A stretch of 64,000 nucleotides of DNA from Micromussa lordhowensis (Eukaryota > Cnidaria > Anthozoa > Scleractinia > Lobophylliidae), in the NCBI GenBank assembly GCA_964020085.1, contig OZ026603.1, forward strand, positions 4,644,314 to 4,708,313. The letters are read 5' to 3'. The notes beneath the pieces are model-generated. The model was not told the DNA's origin. It searched no databases and saw only the letters and a list, made by a program, of their open reading frames with translations. The position numbers and the translations under genes are program-made. This document shows positions 37,901 to 45,339 of the stretch, in pieces (position 1 is the stretch's first letter; each line of letters begins with the position of its first letter).

Positions 37901-39125
37901 GGATGAGTGCGCCAGCTCACCTTGTAAAAACGGAGGCGTGTGTGTAAACACACTGGGAAGCTTCGTGTGCAACTGTTCGACCAGCACACACGGTGGAACG
38001 CTTTGTGAACAGGTGTTGGCGAATGTTGAGGCTCGACGCGGATGGCCCCTGGGACAAACTGAAATAATCGGCATTGCTGTGGTGTTGGCTGTTCTTTTGC
38101 TGATTGTATTCCTTGTTGTTATTTTCCTTCGAAGGCGAGCAAAGAGAAGACGAGACATGCGCGCTCAAGCTGGAGCTGCCAAGCCTGCGGTGCTTAAAGT
38201 CTCCCCACCCGTGGTAGGTTCAGATGTGGCATCTCCTGAGCCCCCCACCCCTCCTCCGAGGGAAATCCATGGTTACAACGTTGACGACCTTGGCATGCCT
38301 CCAGGTTATGACGCAGAGGACTCATGGCGCAGGCGCGAGAAAGCCCGCAAAGACTTTGGTACCATGAAGACGCTTAATTCCTTATCAGATAACAACCTGC
38401 CTGGGTATCAGTGGGATTACACGGATATCCCAGCTGACTTGGTACCGAGAACTCCCTTGTCCAAGGAACATTCTGGCAGCTTCGACGACGCCTCGGCGTG
38501 TGCCTCATTTGCCCCTGAAGTGCCGCAGAGGCCCTCTAGTTTAAGATCCTCGCAGGGTTCCCTTGATGCACCAGAAGTTCCCAAGAGACCAAGGAACTAT
38601 AAATGCTCTGAATCAGAAGATGGATACCCGGACGTCCCCCATGTTCCTAAAAAACCCATGGAATATCTTAACCCGAAGGGTAAGTCTGCGTCGAGGTACT
38701 CAGTGGATTCACGGTACTCCGAATTCTCAGACGCTACTGACCTTGATCCAGACATCTTTAAGGGTCGATTTCCACGCCCTCCTCGTGAGCCTTATCCTGA
38801 GAGCTTGGACCAGCATCCCGTGGGATCGTATGCGCCGACGCTGACGACCCGCGGGTCTGAGCTGGGGAGTATCACAGACGGGATGTACTCTGAGGACGAT
38901 CTAGAGCAGGTCTACCTCGGTAATCGGATGGAGGCGTGCGATGATTCACCAGAAAACTCGTACCTCCATTCCGAGAACTGCTCTGAAGATGAGGATGAGG
39001 ATGACCAGGACGAAAGGTACGCCTGTGGCTCACCGCCCGATCCGGATTTTCATATCGCTTTGCAACGAGAGATCAAGGAGATGATGAACGAGCTTGAAGA
39101 ACTTAAAATGGAATCCGAACTTTGA
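15326..39125 (+). CDS. FAT1-like: FAT1/2/3-class giant atypical cadherin (complete, 14 coding exons)
   Basis: Coding exons inferred from splice sites and frame: 15326-19925, 20703-21229, 21896-22099, 25317-25634, 26306-27171, 28519-28874, 29096-30165, 30985-32431, 32833-34691, 35457-35706, 36240-36392, 36776-36936, 37045-37309, 37426-39125. They sum to 13,776 nt, encoding 4,591 aa, close to the known size of vertebrate FAT1. Order: signal peptide (about residues 1-26, hydrophobic [10 protein letters not shown] core); about 34 cadherin repeats (to about 3720); a FAT-specific juxtamembrane region; EGF1 (about 3833-3870); laminin G (about 3885-4068); EGF2-5 (about 4074-4219); membrane span (4239-4260); cytoplasmic tail (331 aa). 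One EGF before and four after laminin G is the FAT1/2/3 (Drosophila Fat-like/kugelei) layout rather than that of Fat/FAT4. The family organises actin, cell adhesion and planar polarity at the plasma membrane. The ATG at 15326 is chosen because it opens the signal peptide just after a splice acceptor. Family call very secure; individual splice sites secure by phase. Confidence 0.96.
19926..20702 (+). other. FAT-like intron 1 with a MITE
   Basis: 777-bp intron whose middle third is an inverted-repeat element (20097-20342). The rest is AT-rich and featureless. Confidence 0.85.
20097..20342. mobile_element. MITE-like element, GGGCC-ended, about 246 bp
   Basis: Arms of about 42 bp: left GGGCCGGGTTGATCGAAAGC and GCTAACCCAGG, right CCTGGGTTAGC and GCTTTGAACAACCTGGCCC. 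AT-rich centre, no ORF. Confidence 0.75.
20703..21229 (+). CDS. FAT1-like: FAT-like exon 2: cadherin repeats 14-15
   Basis: Residues 1534-1709. Acceptor ttatttacag at 20693-20702, donor gtaaga at 21230. The repeat 14/15 border is canonical ([10 protein letters not shown]). The repeat that ends in this exon and the next has a degenerate border ([11 protein letters not shown]), so calcium binding at that junction is probably lost. Confidence 0.93.
21333..21480 (+). mobile_element. tRNA-derived SINE in FAT-like intron 2
   Basis: tRNA-like head with box-B-like GGGTTCGAGCA, followed by a body containing TGTGTTGTGTTCTTGGGCA, AAGACATTTTACTCTCACGG and GGTGTATAAATGGGTACC. The same body recurs at 61948-62110, so they are one family. 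Confidence 0.75.
21896..22099 (+). CDS. FAT1-like: FAT-like exon 3: end of cadherin repeat 15 and first half of 16
   Basis: 68 codons, phase 0 at both ends. The acceptor follows ccttgcag; the donor is the weaker gttaga. The join to exon 4 reads GLVTNK-KPFDAEE, the normal cadherin transition into the LD-R-E helix, which supports this donor even though the intron after it is 3.2 kb. Confidence 0.9.
22100..25316 (+). other. FAT-like intron 3 (3.2 kb)
   Basis: Longest intron between coding exons of this gene. 22.1-24.7 kb shows no recognisable gene; ORFs there (for example near 23684-23911) have no family features. The 3' end holds a MITE of about 420 bp. Confidence 0.8.
24720..25142. mobile_element. 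MITE-like element of about 420 bp with internal GACGACGCCGAGTC repeats
   Basis: Ends ACAATAGGTAGCTTAAGCAA and (reverse) CAATAGGGAGCCTAAGCAAA are inverted repeats rich in ACGACG/CGTCG. A short tandem of about 16 bp (ACGACGCCGAGTCCTG type) fills about 24745-24812. No ORF of note. Confidence 0.7.
25317..25634 (+). CDS. FAT1-like: FAT-like exon 4: cadherin repeats 16-17
   Basis: 106 codons, phase 0 at both ends, acceptor tatttccag and donor gtaaaa. Carries a canonical NENDHAPTF border and the start of repeat 17, which continues in exon 5 as VLDFES. Confidence 0.92.
25725..25828. mobile_element. Hairpin MITE in FAT-like intron 4
   Basis: Arms TTTGGTTTTATCA..GTTGATA and ATGTGAATTGGCCACC mirror GGTGGCCAATTCACAT and AGTTGATAAACCAAA around a small loop (GAGATTCGAAAGC). 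Confidence 0.75.
25850..26200. repeat. Repeat-like segment with recurrent AAGAACC...GGCTAA motifs
   Basis: Four variants of AAGAACCT followed by GGCTAA or its complement occur (near 25846, 25889, 26129 and 26165), as in a degenerate dispersed repeat. Non-coding. Confidence 0.35.
26306..27171 (+). CDS. FAT1-like: FAT-like exon 5: cadherin repeats 17-20
   Basis: 288 codons plus two bases, donor gtatgt at 27172. The open frame runs on to 27382, but that tail is not cadherin-like, and joining to 28519 restores NNGEIK-YLLKG. Repeat 18 ends in the degenerate [12 protein letters not shown]; repeat 19 ends in canonical [10 protein letters not shown]. Confidence 0.93.
27531..27960. mobile_element. 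430-bp fold-back element in FAT-like intron 5
   Basis: Nearly the whole element is an imperfect inverted repeat with arms of about 210 bp: ends AATAGGCCCTTTGCAGCT and AGCTGCAAAGGGCCTATT, CACGTGACC on both sides, centre GGAGAGCAAGACCTTGCTCC flanked by GTATGGAAAATGTTG and CAACATTTCCCATAC. ORFs inside are palindrome products. Confidence 0.85.
28205..28390 (+). mobile_element. Degraded tRNA-derived SINE next to FAT-like exon 6
   Basis: Head with GCGTAGGCGAGTGGTTTGGG (box-A-like) and AGTTCGACTGC (box-B-like), then a non-tRNA body. It lies within 130 bases of the exon 6 acceptor. Confidence 0.45.
28519..28874 (+). CDS. FAT1-like: FAT-like exon 6: cadherin repeats 20-21
   Basis: Acceptor ctcttccag, donor gtaaat. 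Repeat 20 ends in VVDKETPIF, without the usual DxND. The exon ends inside the IDLKTG turn of repeat 21, finished by exon 7 ([11 protein letters not shown]). Confidence 0.92.
29096..30165 (+). CDS. FAT1-like: FAT-like exon 7: cadherin repeats 21-24
   Basis: 356 codons after the split glycine. Canonical borders [20 protein letters not shown] and [10 protein letters not shown]; repeat 24 is completed by exon 8 (VQILDENDN). Donor gtatga. Confidence 0.95.
30304..30538. repeat. Dispersed repeat, copy A (FAT-like intron 7)
   Basis: Matches 58736-58974 in the same orientation over about 235 bases; shared blocks include AACCATAAAGGAACAA, GATGGAGAAGATTAACACGG and GACGAACTTGAAAAATTTAG. Non-coding, no terminal inverted repeat seen. 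Confidence 0.85.
30550..30692. mobile_element. 143-bp palindromic element
   Basis: Arms of about 63 bp: CACTTAATGTATGGTCCCTC, GGGAAAATAGTTAGTTTTGT and TCCTGATGTTTC on the left are mirrored on the right, with a TCGAGACAGAGTCGA centre. Confidence 0.9.
30710..30856. mobile_element. 147-bp element with perfect 28-bp terminal inverted repeats
   Basis: Left end ACTTTCACTCAACAAAACGA and GCACTGTG; the right end is its exact reverse complement. The interior is unrelated to the adjacent 30550-30692 element, 17 bases away. Confidence 0.9.
30985..32431 (+). CDS. FAT1-like: FAT-like exon 8: cadherin repeats 24-29
   Basis: 482 codons plus one base. Acceptor tcaacag, donor gtgagt. The open frame extends upstream into the intron to about 30871, but that part reads through the polypyrimidine tract and acceptor. 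Repeat 25 has a degenerate end ([10 protein letters not shown]); the others are canonical. Confidence 0.95.
32833..34691 (+). CDS. FAT1-like: FAT-like exon 9: cadherin repeats 29-34 and start of the FAT juxtamembrane region
   Basis: 619 codons after the split glycine. Acceptor cccttattag, donor gtaggt. Repeat 34 is the last; it is followed by [14 protein letters not shown] and [10 protein letters not shown], resembling the conserved non-cadherin segment between the last repeat and EGF1 in FAT1-3. Confidence 0.95.
35222..35293 (+). repeat. tRNA-like sequence in FAT-like intron 9
   Basis: Box-A-like TAGTGTAGTGG and box-B-like GGTTCGATACT at near-tRNA spacing, but the acceptor stem and T stem pair poorly. 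Best read as a tRNA pseudogene or SINE head rather than a working tRNA. Confidence 0.35.
35457..35706 (+). CDS. FAT1-like: FAT-like exon 10: juxtamembrane cysteine-rich segment
   Basis: 83 codons plus one base. Contains [19 protein letters not shown], a CxxxxCPxxYEC cluster and [17 protein letters not shown], which resembles the FAT1 stretch of type 'SFVTPRHHRxAVCLC' before EGF1. Includes an RGD tripeptide at 35502-35510. Donor gtaggg is weak, but the phase matches exon 11. Confidence 0.88.
36133..36148. repeat. 16-base poly(C) run
   Basis: Uninterrupted C run preceded by CCCCCAACCCCG, inside intron 10, 91 bases before the EGF1 exon. The complementary strand has G-quadruplex potential; length polymorphism or assembly error is likely here. 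Confidence 0.85.
36240..36392 (+). CDS. FAT1-like: FAT-like exon 11: EGF1
   Basis: 50 codons flanked by split glycines. Six cysteines in an EGF-like pattern beginning [13 protein letters not shown]; acceptor tgttgtag, donor gtatgt. This is the single EGF that precedes laminin G in FAT1/2/3. Confidence 0.9.
36776..36936 (+). CDS. FAT1-like: FAT-like exon 12: laminin G, first part
   Basis: 53 codons after the split glycine; begins [13 protein letters not shown] and ends YDYSILE. The same strand order and the motif DYSILE occur in vertebrate FAT laminin G domains. Donor gtttgt. Confidence 0.9.
37045..37309 (+). CDS. FAT1-like: FAT-like exon 13: laminin G, second part
   Basis: 88 codons plus one base; contains [27 protein letters not shown] and [13 protein letters not shown], hallmark laminin G strands. 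Acceptor ccctccag, donor gtaacg. The domain closes in exon 14 with [14 protein letters not shown]. Confidence 0.92.
37426..39125 (+). CDS. FAT1-like: FAT-like exon 14: end of laminin G, EGF2-5, membrane span and cytoplasmic tail
   Basis: 565 codons plus TGA. Four EGF modules; the last begins [10 protein letters not shown], a calcium-binding EGF start. The membrane helix is at about 38064-38129 ([20 protein letters not shown]), followed by basic stop-transfer RRRAKRRR. The 331-aa tail has repeated PEVPxRP/PDVPxxPKKP proline motifs, GYQWDYTDI (38403-38429), which recalls the GYHWDTSDW block of FAT1-3 tails, acidic runs near 38980-39020, and C-terminal ESEL fitting the class I PDZ-ligand pattern. 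Confidence 0.96.
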
Positions 39126-40215
39126 TACAGTGCTAACTGCCAACTTAACAATTGATGATCCTTTAAAAAAAAATACTCAAAATACTCCTTTGTTCTAGCA
39201 GTTTATAACGAAGGTTACAATAACCGAAGCAAAAAAATAATAGTACATCCTAAATAGATACTCTATATATCACATGGAAAGACATTTTTTTTACCACTAT
39301 TTGTATGACTACAAACACTTCGTTCTGTTGCTACCTCTCTAGAGAGCGGGTTTTTGATGACATTCTGTGTGTAACTTTCTTTTTCTATGTCAAATTTTAG
39401 CAAAAAAATTCAATCTTTTTCTCAGGAATTTGGCTGCGTTCTAATCACTTTGGCAGCGTAATTTTGAATGAAATCACGTGATAGCATGCTGAGAGCTGGT
39501 TCGTTCTGATATCTTTCTGGTGTTGTCACAAAAGCCATGATAACCCGATCTCATTCTATAATGTTTCGGCATAAAAAGCAGGAGATAATGTCATAAAAGA
39601 GAATAGGTAGAGTGTTAAAAAAATTAAGTGTTTAGAATCTACAGATTGCAGACTCGAAGAGTCTGGTATATTTCCAGTGAAAATGTTGTCGGTTTTAAAG
39701 GGTAACCTTGTATAAACGGTTTAGATGTTTTTATATCTGGATTTATCTCGGAACACAAAAAATATATTCAAAAGATTTTATAGCGAATGATTAGAACGTT
39801 TATTTTGAATTTTGAATGAAAAAAAGTAAAGCCGTTTTGAGGCGTTAAATTATTTTCGTAATAACTGTTGGCAGTTTTTAATTGAGAAATTTTTTACTTT
39901 TGTATATTGCCCACCCATGTTTTTTAGCCAATTTTCAATCGTGTTTTCGAATAATATTTAAAAATCTTGTACTGTACAGAACAAGTGTTATGGTTGTGAG
40001 TTTAAACGTTGTTCATATGTTATTTAACAAAATGTAAAAACGAGTAGGGTAAGTGCGAAACGTAGGAACGTGCTTACGAAGAGATGTAATTTATTTTTTA
40101 CTCGCGCTTGGTACTGACAGCTTTTGACTGGAGGTCAATTTAGTATCTTTTATAAAGAAATTTGTACCCATTTAAGATCGTAAGCTTAGTAATAAAAATG
40201 TTGAAGTCTAAGCCT
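39126..40215 (+). other. 3' UTR of the FAT-like gene with candidate poly(A) signal
   Basis: AT-rich non-coding DNA follows the stop codon. A canonical AATAAA occurs at 40191-40196, followed about 25 bases later by a T-rich/GT-rich stretch typical of a downstream element. The inferred 3' UTR is about 1.1 kb. Confidence 0.5.
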
Positions 40216-40467
40216 GTTCTTTTTTTGTGGTAACGTTGAGAGTGACGGCAAACAGAATAGACTTGTAGTAGTCTCTCTTTCCCTTAGTCCGTCATGCGTG
40301 ACACGAAAGAAAACCGCGAGAAAAAAAGGCCGCGCGAAATTTGCGTGCATTTCACCCCGAGGATATCACGCGGTCATTTTTTCCTTGCGGTTTATTTACG
40401 ATCTGGCTCGACGGACTAAGCGAAAGATGGACTTCGTCTACTATACAAACGTGAGCACTTGCTTTAC

Positions 40468-40635
40468 CAGGGGCGGATCCAGGATTTTTCTTAGGACGGG
40501 GGTGCACCACTAAGGAACGGCGTAAGTGACTGGTGGGTAAACAAATTTTAAAAGCGAATACGAAGAAGAAGGCTTCATCTCATGCGGGAGGGGGGTTTGC
40601 GCACTCCCTGCACTCTCCCCCTAGATCCGTCCCTG
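40468..40635. mobile_element. 168-bp MITE with CAGGGRCGGATCYAG ends
   Basis: Left CAGGGGCGGATCCAG and right CTAGATCCGTCCCTG are inverted repeats with two mismatches. Non-coding, in the FAT/DEG9 spacer. Confidence 0.7.
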
Positions 40636-41834
40636 TTTATGGCACAGGAAGGGCTATGTACGCCTGGGAGACCTTACATGGCACTACCGCTCGTCAAGTG
40701 TAGAGCAGGGCTTAGCTATTGTGCACAAAACTTCCTATTTCAGAATGATCAGCATCAGATGGGCTCCTGTCAGCATTGAACTCCGCCTGGGAACACGTAA
40801 GCGCCGTGAAATCTTGATAAGCCAGAGCGTGAGAGAAAGCTCTTGCACGCTCTTGTTATTATAAAACTTTCGTTCACACAATTGTCCTGCTCCTGACTCG
40901 ATACCACTTTCGTTCACGGGCGGCTTTCATTTTCTTGCATTTTTTTTGTCATGTAGTAATCATAAAAATTACAATTTCCTCGATTGTGATTGGTTTAAAA
41001 AAACTCCTATTTTCCACTAATTCACTTGCCAAGCTGTTATCGGACAGTTTGTTATCGGACAATTGTACAGTTCAATAAGCCAATCACGTTCAACGCTGTG
41101 GTTTAAATCAACCAATCACATTTAAAGTTGTAGTTAAATCAATTTCAGAGCGACATGAAACAATTTACTTCTCCTTTGTCAGTATTTTAATGCAAATTTT
41201 CCCTTTCTTTCATAACTTGGCAATTCTTCTTTCCTCGGACCGAGACCTTGCCGTATTGACCGGGCGACAGCGAGGTCAATACGGCAAGGCCGAGGTTTGA
41301 GATTTTCCCGTAAAGACCGAACGTTCGAGGTTAATAAGTTGTTTATTATATGGCTTTTTGCTTGGCTTTTGCAGGCCCGTAATCGGCCCGTGGGCATTAC
41401 GGGAGAACGATGCCCTGGTATTAGCCAATCAGAGCACGCATTAGATCGGCTACAAACCCAAGTCATATAATAACATTACTTAACCATTTAGGCACGAATT
41501 TCCGTAATAAGTCGGAGGCCAAAAAGTCGGAAACCAAAAACGAAAAATACGAGCCTTATCAAGCCAACACGAAATTTTTCTTCTTAATGACGACCGCCTC
41601 TCTACTGAAGATTACGTGATACGGAAGGAAAAAGAATTGAAGAAGTTTACTTTCAGTTTTGGCGCGGCCACATTTACCTCTGACGTTTTTCAGTGCAAAC
41701 AGGCTTTCGCCCCAGCGTGAGTCTCAATCATTCCTGAATTCTAACTGGTCTAGCCGGAACCGACTTCATTTATAGTCAGTGTGTTCAGATTCCAAGAAGG
41801 CATATCAGCAGGTTCTAAATACCCCGGGAAATAC

Positions 41835-41882
<48 letters not shown>

Positions 41883-42977
41883 TCGAGGTCAGGACGAGTG
41901 CGTCCTGATCGAGAGCCAAATATTTTCCCGTCCGGTCCGACCTCACTCAGTCAATAAGTATTTTATTTATTTTATTTTTATGACCACTTTCTTTTCATTT
42001 TCATTCTTTGGTGGAACGAGGCCGCGCGCGGCAGCATTGCTTCGTTTCGAGAGTAGTGACTTTCTTTCTGTTGCTTCGCTGTGAGTGGGTAATTGCAGCA
42101 TTTCGGCGTCCGAAAGCTCACCGGGATAAACTGTCGAAATGTTCGCTTTCTCTCATTTTCAAGGAAACACAATTGTTTCGCATTGTTTTTGCCGGGGCCG
42201 TACGCATTTCTAGTAGGGCCGTACGCGTTTTTCCAGCCCTATCACTTTGACGCGTACGGCCCTCATACGGGGCCTTTTTTCTTATGGTTTTCCAAGGAAA
42301 TTGCTCTCGGGGCCGTACGGGTCATATGATAAAGTTTGTTATTTACCCTGTTGGAACAGATGTTCGGTTTGTTGGCGAGCAGAGCAGAAAAATCGACAAT
42401 TGCAAAAAATACGGGAGGACTGTGGCGGCTTTTCTTTATTTTTATTTTTGGTTTGGCCGAGCTCATCAAACGCCTGGAATAACTATGTACTTTGTGTTAA
42501 TATCCTACCTGATGTCATGTTTTTTTAAAAATATTTTATTATTTCACACATATTTTCTCACTGACTCAGATGTCTACAAGCAGCAAATCAGATTTTCGTG
42601 GAAACGCTCCATTTGGTATCCTGTTTTCCCGAGAACATGGACAGATTTTCTCCTATAAACACGAAGCCAAAACAAGATGCCTTGTCCGGTGTTGTAAATA
42701 AGCGGATAAAGTATCCACATCTATGTTGACATCGTGCAGGAGACATAAATTATTTACCTTCTAGTTCATTTTATGACGTCACAACAAATGTATCAAGAGA
42801 GCGAGAGGGCTGGCACTAAATACCACAATCCCTTGCGCTGGCGGAACTTGTAATGTTTTTCAGGAGTTTTCTTTCGCTGACGCTGTAGTCGCCGGCACTT
42901 TTTGACACTTTTGTTTCTCAAGGATTTTGTTCATTTTTATCGAACACTAGTGGCCACTTGGATCTTGTAAAGACGCA
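40636..42977. other. Repeat-rich spacer between the FAT-like and DEG9-like genes
   Basis: Includes a 16-bp-arm hairpin (41246-41289, CCTTGCCGTATTGACC), an inverted-repeat segment ended by GTTTATTATATGGC and GTCATATAATAAC (about 41340-41475), the element at 41839-41960, and several GGCCGTACG motifs (42190-42320). The DEG9-like promoter should lie toward the right end, upstream of 42978. Confidence 0.5.
41839..41960. mobile_element. 122-bp palindromic element
   Basis: Arms TACTTATTGACTGAGTG and ACGGGAAAATATTTGGCTC, plus GTCAGGAC, mirrored around GAGTGC. ORFs across it are repeat artefacts. Confidence 0.85.
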
Positions 42978-43022
42978 ATGGGTGACAGGCATTTGGGATC
43001 GCACTTAAAGACCAGTGAAAAG
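42978..43022 (+). CDS. DEG9-like: Tentative first coding exon of the DEG9-like gene
   Basis: ATG in a good context (G at -3 and +4), 15 codons starting MGDRHLG, then donor gtttgt in phase 0, matching exon 2 at 44914. The short, charged N-terminus has no targeting signal. An alternative start inside exon 2 or another upstream exon is possible. Confidence 0.45.
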
Positions 43023-45235
43023 GTTTGTCAGTGTTTGTGGATTAATCATATGTTGTGAATTCTCCCCTGTGAAGCATTGGATGTTCCAATCTGTGTTCGA
43101 TTTTCAAATGAATTAGACTGATTTGATCATTCGTCTTTTTGACCACGTCTCATAAAAGGAATAGTTAAAGTACTGTGTATTATGATACATAGGACTAGTC
43201 GGTCAGTAAGTAAGTGTATTTAATGGTAATATCTGGGAACGCGAAAAGTCACGAAAGGTGGATCGATTTGATTGTAAATTTCCACAGTTTTGTTTCTTTA
43301 AATCTCTTTCATCCAACGCAAATTGTGGTAGGTTGTATCACTTTGTAGAGCAGCGATGAACTTGAGAATGTCGAATTGTAAACTTCACGTAATTTGTCAT
43401 TTTACAAGTAATTCCGTTTTCCAAATGCTTAGTACACTTAATGCATTCGATATCGAAAAAAGAAGAAAACTACGTAAGCTTAATTAATGTAAGCTTATAT
43501 ACAAGCTAATTTTTACAGTATAAGGTGGTGGGAGATAAATATAAAATTGGCCATACGAGAATCTAGTTGTTTTTTTTTTTCTGTATACATGTTGTTTTAC
43601 ACTGCAGAGGGCAACCTCAATGAAATTTCTTTACGTGCTCAAAATAGTAATACTGAATACAGGGAATTTGAATTTCAGTGGGAGTTTTTCTCACTGCCCT
43701 CAGTGATTGCTCACCTATTGTGGCCATGAAGAGTTAAAGTCCAACTCCAAAGTTGTAAATCAAATGGAATCAAATAGAAATTAAATCAAACTCCAACCAG
43801 GGACGGAGTTTGATCAATCACACTTTCAATTCCGAAAGTGGTTGGTTGCTAAATTAAAACTTCTGTTTAGTGCCCAATCCTGACATCTGATCTTAATGTA
43901 AAATAGATAATTTTACAAATTTGGTAGGACAATGTCAGTTGGCCAACTGCCGCTTCCAGCAATAGGCCTTATCATGGTTTCCGACGTCATTTTGACGGGT
44001 AGGCAAAGCGGTCAGAAATTACAGTGTTTGTATGGGAATCCGATGGCAAATAACTTTTTCCAAAATCGAATTTTACACAAATTGTGAATCGCAATGTTAA
44101 AATATCAGGTGGAAGATTGTATTCACCAAGTTTGAAGGTTGTAGTTTAACTAGAAGACGCTCAGTTAATTTTTATAATTTTTATAATTTTCCATACATTT
44201 GTCTGTAAATTTGGCTGGGAAGACGCGGCGGCGCCGAAAAAAAAATTACAGACAAATGTATGCTAAAGTGATCTCTGACTGTTCACATGGTTCCGTGGTC
44301 CGACTTCAGACCGGTACGAGTCATTTGTGTCGGTTCAGCAACCGGAATGAGTGAAACCGACATGAGATGATTTTTCAGACCGGCTTCATGTAAACAGAAA
44401 CTAACATTTGTATGGAGACCGATCTGAAGTTGTACCGGGTTTGTGCCGCTCTCAATTGTAATCAGGGCCTTACATGTAGTTTACATTGGGAGCCAAAATA
44501 ATACTTGGTGGTGTGTTTGAAGCACTTCTGAGAAGAAAATTATGTGGTTATTTTGTGTGGTCTGTGAAATCTTAAATTTCAAAGGCTCTACAAGGATGAT
44601 ATTACATTTTTTGAGTTGACTAATGTTTTTTCAAGTGGAGTGATGCGAGTAAAGGCCTGGTGGAATGATGTCATTAGTCCCATTCACCCCTTTGCTTGGT
44701 CGTGCTTCGAACCACATTTACTTTAATATTAATAAAAAATTCCAGCTTTAACTGAATACAAATTTTGTTTGCAGCATTTTACTCGGCTCCTTATATGAGG
44801 ATTTCATTAACCCACCCCCCCCCCTAAAAAATGGGGGGTTATAGACACTTTAAGACTAACAGTTGCTCATTAGGCATTTCTTAGCGTGAAACTGAGTAAG
44901 GATTTTTCTTCAGGTGTTGAAATCAGTGGTGAAGCTGTTTGTTCAGATTTCAACTCCTAACTACAGTATGCCATGGCAGATGAAACGTCAGCAGCAGGTG
45001 TTTGGCTCAGGTTTTGTTATTTCTGGAAGAAGAATTCTTACAAATGGACATGTGGTAGCGTACCAGAAATCTGTAAGTAAAGATGAGATGTATCACATTT
45101 TCTCAATCAAATGCCAGGATGTTATGTAACTTTTATTTAAACTCAATCTTATAGACCATGTGTTTATTTATGACGGTATATATATCTTATTAGACATTTT
45201 GGTGTGGTATCGCTGTATATTTTTAGAGTTGTGCA

Positions 45236-45268
<33 letters not shown>

Positions 45269-45306
45269 ACAAACAACGAGTAAAAATATACAGTGATACT
45301 ACACAC

Positions 45307-45339
<33 letters not shown>

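Noticed and set aside
37609..37989. ORFs of about 112 aa on both strands over the EGF modules
   Set aside because: Out-of-frame shadows of the exon 14 EGF repeats.
41779..42658. Cluster of ORFs on both strands in the FAT/DEG9 spacer
   Set aside because: They cross palindromic elements and GGCCGTACG repeats and lack any recognisable protein features.
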